Shown: positions 7,408-14,806 of the stretch, one piece after another
Numbering within the stretch: position 1 is the first letter of the stretch
Layout of the letters: every line of letters starts with the position of its first letter
NCBI GenBank assembly: GCA_002402965.1
Contig: DHGW01000037.1
Span: forward strand, 1 to 40,223
Source of the DNA: Bacteroidales bacterium UBA4788
Lineage (GTDB): Bacteria > Bacteroidota > Bacteroidia > Bacteroidales > VadinHA17
DNA length: 40,223 bases
Reading direction: 5' to 3'
Notes under the pieces: generated by a model
What the model was told of the DNA's origin: nothing
Databases searched by the model: none
What the model saw: the letters and a program-made list of their open reading frames with translations, nothing else
Program-made: the position numbers and the translations under genes

Positions 7408-10035
7408 ATGAAAAGAGTGTTTGTCTTCCTGGTTGTGGCGCTGGCCGCCATTGCATCAAATGCACAACAATATCCTTTCAGTGATACGGGGCTCTCTTTT
7501 GAGAAGAGGGTTGACGACCTTGTCTCAAGAATGACCGTTGAGGAGAAGGCTGCGCAGCTGCTGTACACTGCCCCGGCCATCCCGCGCCTTGGTGTGCCTG
7601 AGTACAACTGGTGGAACGAGGCCCTTCACGGGGTGGCACGTGCCGGTCATGCAACAGTGTTTCCGCAGTCGATCACTATAGCAAACAGCTGGGATGAGAA
7701 CCTGATGCTGGATGTTGCCAATGCCATCTCGGATGAGGCCAGGGCGAAGCATCATGAATTTATCAGAAGGGGCGACAGAGGTATTTACCACGGGCTGACC
7801 TTCTGGTCTCCGAACATCAATATATTCCGTGATCCCCGATGGGGAAGGGGGCAGGAGACATACGGCGAGGATCCGTATCTCACAGGCCGCCTTGGGCTGA
7901 GGTTTGTTCAGGGCATGCAGGGCTCTGACCCGAAGTACTTCAAGACCATCGCTACTGCCAAGCACTATGCCGTTCACTCCGGCCCGGAACCCATCAGGCA
8001 TGAATTCAACGCCGTAGTCAGCGAGCGCGACCTGCGTGAGACCTACCTGCCGGCATTCCGCACGCTGGTGAAGGAGGGCGGGGTTTACTCCGTCATGGGT
8101 TCTTACAACCAGTTCCGCGGGCATCCCGCCTGCGCCAGCGACGAGCTCTACGGCATTCTCAGGAACGAGTGGGGATTTGAGGGTTACATAGTCTCAGACT
8201 GTTGGGCGATTTCCGATTTCTATAACTTCCAGGGGTATGCCGCCGGTCCCGTTGAGGCTGCCGCCATGGCCCTGAAGGCGGGCACTGACCTGGAGTGTGG
8301 TGTGGATTACCGGCACCTGTTGGAATCATTGAAACAGGGATTGATCACCGGAGAGGATATTGACCGCGCAGCGAGGAGGGTGATGCTGGCACGGTTCAGG
8401 CTTGGAATGTTTGACCCGGACAGCATCGTTGAATATGCTCAGATTCCTTATCAGGCAAACTGCTCCGACTACAACAGGTCGCTTGCCAGGAAGGCAGCAC
8501 AGGAGTCGATCGTTCTGCTGAAGAACAGCAACACCGCGTTGCCCCTGAGCAGGGACATAAATAGGATTGCGGTTATCGGGCCCAATGCAGCCAGCCATGA
8601 AGTATTGGTGGGCAATTACAACGGTATACCAAAGGACCCGGTGAGCCTTCTGGATGGAATAAAGGCCAAGCTCAGGCCTGAGACTGAGGTGATCTATGCC
8701 GAGGGCAGTGACCTTGCCCCGGGGATTCACAATCTTGTGCCCATACCTTCGCGCTACTTCAGAACTCCAGACGGGAGACAGGGGGTACAGGGAACCTATT
8801 ATGCCTCGCGTGACATGAAAGGTGATCCTCTCTTCACCCGGACGGATGACATGATTGACTTTTACTGGGACAATGATTCTCCACATCCACAGATGCCAGT
8901 CAATGATTTCGGGATTCACTGGGTTGCAGACCTTGTTCCACCGGTGAGTGGCACATACTACCTCGGGACATGGGGCTCTTCAGGTTATGAAATAATTCTC
9001 GAAGGTGACACGCTGCTTTCGTTTTACAATGACCATCACGCTGCCGTGAGGGGAGTGCCGGTTGAATTCACCGCCGGCAAGAAATACAGGGTGGAAATCT
9101 TTTACCGCAATCACGGCGGTGATGCCGATATGGAGCTACTCTGGTGCACGCCGCGCGGGGATATGCTTGAAAAAGCTGTTGAAACTGCTGAATCTGCTGA
9201 TGCCGTCATCATTGCGCTGGGTCTGTCTCCCCGCCTCGAGGGGGAGGAGATGAAGGTCAAGCTGGATGGCTTTGAAGGGGGCGACCGGACCAACCTCAGC
9301 CTTCCCGCCATCCAGGAAGAACTTCTGACAGCAGTATTGGCCACCGGAAAGCCGGTCGTGGTGGTGCTCATGAACGGCAGTCCCGTTGCCTCTCTTCAGG
9401 CAAATGAGAAGGCTGCCGCGGTCTTGCTTGCCGGTTATCCGGGGACGGAAGGGGGGAGTGCCATTGCCGACGTTCTGTTCGGGGACTACAATCCTGCGGG
9501 ACGACTGCCCATGACCTATTACCGGTCGGTTGACCAGTTGCCTCCCTTCGATGAGTATGATATGACTAACCGCACTTACAGGTATTTTACCGGGACACCA
9601 CTATGGCCGTTCGGGTACGGCCTGAGTTACACCACTTTTGCCTATTCCGGCTTCGAGGTGCCGGCGAAGGCTGTGACCGGCAGCGAGGTAATTGTGAAAG
9701 TGACCGTAACCAACACGGGCAGGTTGGCGGGTGATGAGGTGGTGCAACTCTACCTTACTGACGAAAAGGCATCCACCCCTCGTCCGCTGCGCCAGCTTGA
9801 GGGATTCACCCGGATATCATTGAAACCTGGCGAGAGCAGAATGGTTGAATTCACACTCAAACCTGAGCAGTTCTCGATTATAAACATTAAGGATCAAAGG
9901 GTAATTGAGCCCGGCTGGTTCACATTGTCTGTCGGGGGAGGGCAGCCCGGAACAATAGCTGAGGAGCAGGGACACACCCAGGTACTTACGAGCCGGATCA
10001 GGCTTACCGGCAGGGGAATATCAGTGAGCGAGTAA
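7408..10035 (+). CDS. Secreted GH3 beta-glycosidase with PA14 insert
   Basis: The ATG at 7408 gives 875 residues starting with a clean signal peptide (MKRVFVFLVVALAAIASNAQ). The longer frame from 7354 adds an implausible 18-residue extension and is rejected. The GH3 N-terminal barrel shows WWNEALHGV, FPQSI, WGRGQETYGEDPYL and the nucleophile motif IVSDCWA with predicted catalytic Asp264. The C-terminal GH3 domain is interrupted at about 445-590 by a PA14 carbohydrate-binding domain (GTYYLGTWGSSGYEIILEG) and followed by an Fn3-like domain. The WWNEALHGV type resembles the beta-xylosidase/arabinosidase-like branch of GH3, so xylosidase or glucosidase activity is likely but unproven. It would release monosaccharides from oligosaccharides outside the cytoplasm. 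Confidence 0.93.
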   Translation: MKRVFVFLVVALAAIASNAQQYPFSDTGLSFEKRVDDLVSRMTVEEKAAQLLYTAPAIPRLGVPEYNWWNEALHGVARAGHATVFPQSITIANSWDENLMLDVANAISDEARAKHHEFIRRGDRGIYHGLTFWSPNINIFRDPRWGRGQETYGEDPYLTGRLGLRFVQGMQGSDPKYFKTIATAKHYAVHSGPEPIRHEFNAVVSERDLRETYLPAFRTLVKEGGVYSVMGSYNQFRGHPACASDELYGILRNEWGFEGYIVSDCWAISDFYNFQGYAAGPVEAAAMALKAGTDLECGVDYRHLLESLKQGLITGEDIDRAARRVMLARFRLGMFDPDSIVEYAQIPYQANCSDYNRSLARKAAQESIVLLKNSNTALPLSRDINRIAVIGPNAASHEVLVGNYNGIPKDPVSLLDGIKAKLRPETEVIYAEGSDLAPGIHNLVPIPSRYFRTPDGRQGVQGTYYASRDMKGDPLFTRTDDMIDFYWDNDSPHPQMPVNDFGIHWVADLVPPVSGTYYLGTWGSSGYEIILEGDTLLSFYNDHHAAVRGVPVEFTAGKKYRVEIFYRNHGGDADMELLWCTPRGDMLEKAVETAESADAVIIALGLSPRLEGEEMKVKLDGFEGGDRTNLSLPAIQEELLTAVLATGKPVVVVLMNGSPVASLQANEKAAAVLLAGYPGTEGGSAIADVLFGDYNPAGRLPMTYYRSVDQLPPFDEYDMTNRTYRYFTGTPLWPFGYGLSYTTFAYSGFEVPAKAVTGSEVIVKVTVTNTGRLAGDEVVQLYLTDEKASTPRPLRQLEGFTRISLKPGESRMVEFTLKPEQFSIINIKDQRVIEPGWFTLSVGGGQPGTIAEEQGHTQVLTSRIRLTGRGISVSE

Positions 10036-10060
10036 ACAATACAGGCGGACTCTCCGTTAA

Positions 10061-10684
10061 TTGTCTGTGACAGCAATAGAAAGAAACAAGAGACGTACCG
10101 GCTGGGTGGTCATTCTTACCGCGGTGACAATGGTGATAGAGGTTATCGCCGGATGGCTCACCGGCTCTATGGCCCTTCTGGCTGACGGCATTCACATGGG
10201 TTCCCATGTGCTAGCAATCGGACTGAGCTGGGCGGCATACGTGCTGGTGCAGAGACTGTCGGCAAACCCCTCATTCACAGGTAACAAGGAGAGAGTGCTG
10301 ACGCTGTCGGGGTACACCAGCGGGTTGATCCTGCTGATCTTTGCAGGGATGATTATTGCGGGCGCTATCGGGAGGTTCATTAACCCCCGCGTGATCGAAT
10401 ACAGGGAAGCTATTATGATTGCCTTCATCGGTCTCGGGGTAAACATCCTGAGCGCCTTTCTGCTGCACCATGAGCATGGAGAGGGGGACACAAACATTCG
10501 TGCAGCCTACCTGCACGTGCTGGCTGACGCCGTGACGAGTGTGGCAGCCATACTTGGACTTGTGACAGCCATGATATGGGGACTTCCATATGTTGATGCC
10601 ATTGCCGCCCTGATCAGCTCGGCAGTCATCATACACTGGTCCCTGGGCCTGCTGAAAGAGGCCGGGAAGGAGCTCATCTCCTGA
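10061..10684 (+). CDS. CDF-family metal cation efflux transporter, short DmeF-like form
   Basis: 207 residues from a TTG at 10061; a GTG at 10067 is an alternative and there is no ATG near the N-terminus. Up to six membrane segments are predicted. Metal-site residues fit cation diffusion facilitators: LADGIHMGSH in TM2 (Asp42, His45, His49) and HVLADAVTS in TM5 (His152, Asp156). The NKRRTGWVV start and NIRAAYLHVLADA stretch resemble DmeF-type cobalt/nickel exporters, but the His-rich loop is reduced to HHEHGEGD and the protein stops right after the last membrane segment, so the cytoplasmic C-terminal domain is absent. It lies 25 bp after the GH3 stop, probably by chance. Metal specificity is not certain. 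Confidence 0.85.
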   Translation: MSVTAIERNKRRTGWVVILTAVTMVIEVIAGWLTGSMALLADGIHMGSHVLAIGLSWAAYVLVQRLSANPSFTGNKERVLTLSGYTSGLILLIFAGMIIAGAIGRFINPRVIEYREAIMIAFIGLGVNILSAFLLHHEHGEGDTNIRAAYLHVLADAVTSVAAILGLVTAMIWGLPYVDAIAALISSAVIIHWSLGLLKEAGKELIS

Positions 10685-10768
10685 TTTTCCTAAAAAATGT
10701 TAAATGCTCTTATATATGAGATATGTCATCATAAGCTCATCATACCGGCTATATATTTGCAAGTACCT

Positions 10769-10792
10769 AATTAGTGTATCTCTTACACTTTA
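10769..10792 (+). promoter_or_regulatory. Second AGTGT-N7-ACACT element
   Basis: AGTGT (10773-10777), a 7-bp spacer, then ACACT (10785-10789), with AATT and TTTA flanks. It matches the element upstream of the DUF5695 gene at 20 of 24 positions. It lies 147 bp upstream of the rsmF-like ATG, on the strand of that gene. Regulator unknown. Confidence 0.45.
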
Positions 10793-10863
10793 GTCCCATA
10801 TGGATTTGTTCTGTACAAATACCGGACTTAAAAGACAGTTTAGGTTTTAGGGGTTATTTTTAT

Positions 10864-10891
10864 ATACCGTCCCGGTTCACCGGGGCGGTAT
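10864..10891 (+). terminator. GC-rich hairpin in the gap before the rsmF-like gene
   Basis: An 11-bp stem (one G-T wobble) closed by a TTCA tetraloop at 10865-10890, extended by one A-T pair, then TTCTTTAT. The T-tail is weak. The hairpin is bracketed by near-identical 12-bp copies of TTTATATACSGT at 10859-10870 and 10894-10905. It could end transcription from the transporter gene 180 bp upstream, or act as a leader structure or attenuator for the methyltransferase gene that starts 48 bp downstream. The rest of the 255-bp gap is AT-rich; a -7-like TATCTTTG at 10920 has no good upstream partner. Confidence 0.45.
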
Positions 10892-10939
10892 TCTTTATAT
10901 ACGGTTTGGTTCCATTGGTTATCTTTGTCAGTATAACCG

Positions 10940-12415
10940 ATGATAATGCTGCCACCGGATTTCATAGAAAGAATTCATAATCAGTCATATATTGATGCCG
11001 GCGCTCTTATTGAGTCCCTTGGCGGACCTGCAGCAACATCCATCAGGGTCAACAGGCTCAAGTGGCCTCATGAAGTAAAGGGTTATGAGAGGGTGGAGTG
11101 GGAGCCTGATGGCTGGTACCTGCCTGACAGGCCTCTGTTCACGGCTGATCCACTCTTTCATGCGGGGGTCTATTATCCGCAGGAATCCTCAAGCATGTTT
11201 GCCGGAGAGATGTTCCGGCAGCTGACTGCGGGAAGAATTGACCTGCGGGTGCTCGATCTCTGCGGTGCCCCCGGCGGAAAGAGCACTCATCTGGCTCAGT
11301 TGCTTGGCGATGACGGTCTGCTTGTAGCCAATGAGGTCATCAGGTCACGTGCTGCTGTTCTGGCGGAGAATATAACGAAATGGGGCACCGGCAATATTGT
11401 TGTTACGAATGCCGATCCTTCGCGCTTCAACTTGCTTCCCGGATTTTTTGACGTCATTGTTACCGATGTTCCCTGTTCAGGTGAGGGAATGTTCCGTTCC
11501 GCCGCAGCAGTGCAGGAGTGGTCGGTGCAGAATACTAGGCTGTGCAGCGAGCGTCAGCGCAGGATTGTAATGGAATCGTGGCCCGCCCTGAAGCCCGGAG
11601 GCATATTGATTTACTCAACCTGCACCTTCAATCCTGCCGAGAATGAGGAAAACGTTGCATGGATCATGGATCAGACCGGTGCAGAATCGCTGAGTGTAAT
11701 GCTCTCTACCGGTAGTTCTGTCGTTCCGGTTCATCACAATGGCGTGGAGGGATACGGTTTTTATCCCGGCAGGGTCAGGGGTGACGGATTCTTTATAGCT
11801 GCCCTGAGGAAGCCGGCAGGGCCAGTTCAGGGGAACGGGGCATTCTGGAGAGGCGCTGACCATGGTAACCCTGAATCCCGGAGAGGCGCTAACCATGGTA
11901 AATGTGAATCCGGCAGAGGATCAGGGCAGGCCCCCGTTCTGCACGGAGGGAGAAAAGGTGCTCTCAAACCCTCATCTCAGGCTTTTGAGAAGAGCGAGTC
12001 CCTTGCTGCCTTTGACCGTGGCAAAATTGTCATGGTGGAGGGAAGGATCATTGCTCTTGCGGCTGAAGCGGCACTCTTCAGTTATATTGACGAGCGGCTC
12101 CCTGTTATCAAATCAGGAACCCTGATAGGTGAGGTTAAAAAAAATGTTCTGATTCCGGCGCACGACCTGGCCATGTCAGTAAAGATGACAGAGGGGGCGT
12201 GGCCGCGTCATTCGCTGACCCGCGAAGAGGCCATCGCTTTTCTGCGTCTTGAAACGCCGGCTGCGGCTCCGATGCCTCCCGGCAGGGTCTTGCTGACTTA
12301 TCGTGGTGTCGCCCTGGGATTTGTGAATAATCTGGGCAGCAGGGTGAACAACGGATACCCCCAGGGGTGGCGGATAAGGATGGACAAAGCTCATCAATAC
12401 ACGGAAATTTTATAA
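10940..12415 (+). CDS. rsmF: RsmF/YebU-like rRNA m5C methyltransferase
   Basis: 491 residues. It belongs to the RsmB/NOP2/Sun SAM-dependent cytosine-C5 methyltransferases. Visible are the N-terminal domain (LPPDFIERI), the SAM-binding motif VLDLCGAPGGKSTHL (104-118), VIVTDVPCSGEGMF with Cys179 (motif IV) and YSTCTFNPAENE with the catalytic Cys228 (motif VI). The C-terminal part (about 350-491) resembles the RsmF-type domain with a PUA-like end (GVALGFVNNLGSRVNNGYPQGWRIR). The hydrophilic linker at about 300-345 contains a 33-bp tandem duplication. Expected target is 16S rRNA, as for RsmF, but the exact cytosine cannot be read from sequence. ATG at 10940; a second ATG two codons later is equally usable. 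Confidence 0.9.
   Translation: MIMLPPDFIERIHNQSYIDAGALIESLGGPAATSIRVNRLKWPHEVKGYERVEWEPDGWYLPDRPLFTADPLFHAGVYYPQESSSMFAGEMFRQLTAGRIDLRVLDLCGAPGGKSTHLAQLLGDDGLLVANEVIRSRAAVLAENITKWGTGNIVVTNADPSRFNLLPGFFDVIVTDVPCSGEGMFRSAAAVQEWSVQNTRLCSERQRRIVMESWPALKPGGILIYSTCTFNPAENEENVAWIMDQTGAESLSVMLSTGSSVVPVHHNGVEGYGFYPGRVRGDGFFIAALRKPAGPVQGNGAFWRGADHGNPESRRGANHGKCESGRGSGQAPVLHGGRKGALKPSSQAFEKSESLAAFDRGKIVMVEGRIIALAAEAALFSYIDERLPVIKSGTLIGEVKKNVLIPAHDLAMSVKMTEGAWPRHSLTREEAIAFLRLETPAAAPMPPGRVLLTYRGVALGFVNNLGSRVNNGYPQGWRIRMDKAHQYTEIL
11847..11912 (+). repeat. 33-bp tandem duplication in the rsmF linker
   Basis: Two adjacent 33-bp units, 11847-11879 and 11880-11912, both start GGAGAGGCGCT and share CCATGGTAA. 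They encode similar 11-residue segments (RGADHGNPESR, RGANHGKCESG) in the linker between the catalytic and C-terminal domains. The unit length keeps frame. Confidence 0.8.
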
Positions 12416-12422
12416 ATCGCTC

Positions 12423-12455
12423 TTTGTTGAACTAAACTTTCACAACATATAATTG
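12423..12455 (+). promoter_or_regulatory. Promoter of the formate-THF ligase gene
   Basis: TTTG (12423-12426), a 21-bp spacer, then TATAATTG (12448-12455), which differs from TAnnTTTG at one position. The spacing equals that of the candidate at 4106-4138. Predicted start near 12462 leaves a leader of about 47 nt before the ATG at 12509. Confidence 0.5.
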
Positions 12456-12508
12456 TTCTTTTGGAAAAAGAATTAAATTTAAATCTATCCAATATAATTT
12501 TTCCGCTT

Positions 12509-14179
12509 ATGAAGACAGATATCGAGATCGCTCAAAGTGCTCAGATAAAGCCGATCACAGAGATTGCCCGCAGGTTCGGACTCAACGAGGATGACCTGGA
12601 GCTCTACGGCAAGTACAAGGCAAAGCTCCCACTTTCGCTGATTGATGAAAAGAAGGCTGCCAGGGCAAAGCTAATACTTGTGACTGCCATTACCCCCACG
12701 CCTGCCGGAGAAGGTAAGACCACAACCTCTATCGGGCTTGCACAGGGGCTCAACCTGCTGGGCAAGAAAGCCACGGTGGTACTGAGGGAACCCTCTCTCG
12801 GTCCTGTTTTCGGTATCAAGGGCGGCGCCGCCGGTGGCGGCTACTCTCAGGTCATCCCGATGGAAGACATAAATCTCCATTTTACCGGAGACCTCTCTGC
12901 CGTTGAGAAGGCGCATAACCTGCTCTCGGCTATGATTGACAATAATATCCAGGCCTCTGACAGCAACCTGGGAATTGATCCGAGGACGATATCCTGGAAG
13001 AGGGTGATGGATATGAACGACCGTTCTCTCAGGGACATTGTTATTGGTCTTGGCGGAACCACCCAGGGTGTGCCCAGGGAGACTGGCTTCGATATCACTG
13101 CTGCTTCGGAAGTAATGGCTATCCTCTGCCTGGCAACCGGTATTCATGATCTGAAGGAGCGTCTCGGAAATATCTTCATTGGCTACACCTATGCCGGCAA
13201 ACCGGTCTTTGCACGCGATTTGCGCGCCCAGGGAGCCATGGCGGCGCTTCTCAAGGATGCAATTAAGCCCAATCTTGTTCAGACCCTTGAAGGCACTCCT
13301 GCCATCATCCACGGCGGACCCTTTGCCAACATTGCGCAGGGTACCAACTCAATACTTGCAACACGGATGGGGCTGACGCTGAGCGACTATGTAGTCACTG
13401 AAGCCGGTTTCGCCAGCGAGCTCGGAGCCGAGAAGTTCTTCAACATCAAGTCTCAGGTTGGAAAGCTGAAGACAAATGCTGTAGTCATCGTAGCCACCAT
13501 CAGGGCATTGAAGTATCACGGCGGGGTCAAGCTATCCGAACTCGGCAATGAGAATCTTGAGGCACTCAGCAAGGGATTCGAGAACCTTGACAAGCACATT
13601 GAGAACATGCATTACTACGGCTTCAGACCCGTGGTGGCAGTAAACCGGTTCAGTTCCGATACCGATGCCGAGATAAAGCTGCTTAGGAATTACTGCGAAG
13701 AGCACAACGTAAAAGTGGCGGTCAATACCGCATGGGCTGACGGCGGCAAGGGAGCCGTGGAGCTTGCCAACGCGGTCATCGAGGCCACAGAGGCATGCAC
13801 TGACTGCTTTACGCCTCTGTATGACCTCGCGTGGCCGCTCGAGAAGAAGATTGAGACCATCACCACCCTCATGTACGGCGCAAGAAATGTGGAATACACC
13901 CTCGAGGCGAAGGACCAGTTGAAGAAGATAGCCGATCTGGGCCTCGATAATCTTGCTGTCTGCATTGCCAAGACCCAGAAGTCGCTCTCCGACGACCAGG
14001 CCCGGCGCAACCGGCCGAGAGACTTCACCATCCGCATTCGTAAGGTGGAACTCTCTTCCGGGGCGGGATTCATTGTGCCGATAGCAGGAGCAATAATGAG
14101 AATGCCCGGTCTCCCGACAGTGCCTTCGGCTGAAAAGATTGATATCGACGATAAGGGACAGATTAGCGGACTATTCTGA
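12509..14179 (+). CDS. fhs: Formate-tetrahydrofolate ligase
   Basis: Makes 10-formyl-THF from formate, THF and ATP in cytoplasmic one-carbon metabolism. The ATG at 12509 gives 556 residues, the usual family length, with the typical start MKTDIEIAQSAQIKPI. The longer TTG frame from 12461 would overlap the predicted promoter and is rejected. The P-loop TPAGEGKTTT contains Lys70, followed by REPSLGPVFGIKGGAAGGGYSQ and the conserved C-terminal MPGLPTVPSAEKID. It probably works with folate enzymes such as GcvP, encoded 23 kb downstream. Its TGA overlaps the presumed CTG start of the next gene by 4 bp. Confidence 0.97.
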   Translation: MKTDIEIAQSAQIKPITEIARRFGLNEDDLELYGKYKAKLPLSLIDEKKAARAKLILVTAITPTPAGEGKTTTSIGLAQGLNLLGKKATVVLREPSLGPVFGIKGGAAGGGYSQVIPMEDINLHFTGDLSAVEKAHNLLSAMIDNNIQASDSNLGIDPRTISWKRVMDMNDRSLRDIVIGLGGTTQGVPRETGFDITAASEVMAILCLATGIHDLKERLGNIFIGYTYAGKPVFARDLRAQGAMAALLKDAIKPNLVQTLEGTPAIIHGGPFANIAQGTNSILATRMGLTLSDYVVTEAGFASELGAEKFFNIKSQVGKLKTNAVVIVATIRALKYHGGVKLSELGNENLEALSKGFENLDKHIENMHYYGFRPVVAVNRFSSDTDAEIKLLRNYCEEHNVKVAVNTAWADGGKGAVELANAVIEATEACTDCFTPLYDLAWPLEKKIETITTLMYGARNVEYTLEAKDQLKKIADLGLDNLAVCIAKTQKSLSDDQARRNRPRDFTIRIRKVELSSGAGFIVPIAGAIMRMPGLPTVPSAEKIDIDDKGQISGLF

Positions 14180-14766
14180 TAAAGACTTTCCCCGATATAT
14201 CGGCAGCCATCCTGGCAGGCGGAAGAGCTTCGCGCTTCGGCGGCATCAACAAAGCCCTGATAGAGATCGAGGGTGTTGCGGTTATCAGCCGAACCCTGAC
14301 TATACTTGAGCCTCTCTTCAGCGAAATTATTATTGCAGGATGGCCACCCGGTGACCCGCTTCCCCCGGGGGTGACCGGTGTGAGGGATAACTATCCGGGC
14401 GTCGGTCCGCTGGGGGGCATCGAGGCGGCGCTGAAGGCATCACGCTCACAATATCTGTTTGTCTTCGGGTGTGATATGCCGTGGCTCTCGGAAGAGCTCA
14501 TCAAGGCTCAGGCCCGTGACTTTCTGAATGCTCCTCCGGAGATTCTTGCAGCCCGCATTCAGGGACTGTTCGAGCCGCTCCATTCGATATACAGCAGGCA
14601 TATTCAACCTGCCCTGGCCGGGTACATTGAAAGTGGCGGGAGCCCGGCTGTCTTCGATTTTTACAGACTCGTAAGGACCCGGTATTATGACCTCCCGGTG
14701 ACTGAAGAGACCCGAAAAGCATTGACAAACATAAACCGGCCTGAAGATATGATGCCGCAAATCTGA
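14176..14766 (+). CDS. mobA: MobA-like molybdenum cofactor nucleotidyltransferase, apparent CTG start
   Basis: Would transfer GMP (or another nucleotide) to molybdopterin. The conserved nucleotide-binding N-terminus AAILAGGRASRFGG-NKAL lies upstream of the first ATG-type codon in this frame, so the true start is earlier than 14371. A stop at 14164 bounds the frame, and between it and LAGG there is no ATG, GTG or TTG. CTG at 14176 overlaps the fhs TGA as CTGA, just like common ATGA/GTGA couplings, and gives 196 residues, normal for the family. Other near-cognate codons are ATT 14173 and ATA 14179. Later motifs are intact: GPLGGIEAAL, FGCDMPWLSEELI, EPLHSIY, NINRPEDM. Related enzymes (MocA type) cannot be excluded. 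Confidence 0.82.
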   Translation: MIKTFPDISAAILAGGRASRFGGINKALIEIEGVAVISRTLTILEPLFSEIIIAGWPPGDPLPPGVTGVRDNYPGVGPLGGIEAALKASRSQYLFVFGCDMPWLSEELIKAQARDFLNAPPEILAARIQGLFEPLHSIYSRHIQPALAGYIESGGSPAVFDFYRLVRTRYYDLPVTEETRKALTNINRPEDMMPQI

Positions 14767-14775
14767 TTTTATTCC

Positions 14776-14783
14776 TATTTTTG
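14776..14783 (+). promoter_or_regulatory. -7-type element upstream of the GH2 gene
   Basis: TATTTTTG matches TAnnTTTG exactly and would place the transcription start about 17 nt before the ATG at 14807. No TTTG or TTG lies at the expected distance upstream, so support is weak. Confidence 0.3.
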
Positions 14784-14806
14784 ATAAGGACCTAAATTGA
14801 TCAGTC

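Noticed and set aside
12671..13312. 213-residue minus-strand ORF inside fhs
   Set aside because: Antisense shadow of a highly conserved gene; no start signal or recognisable domain.
14371..14766. mobA-like gene starting at the first ATG-type codon (14371)
   Set aside because: This would remove the LAGG nucleotide-binding motif, which is intact upstream in the same frame.
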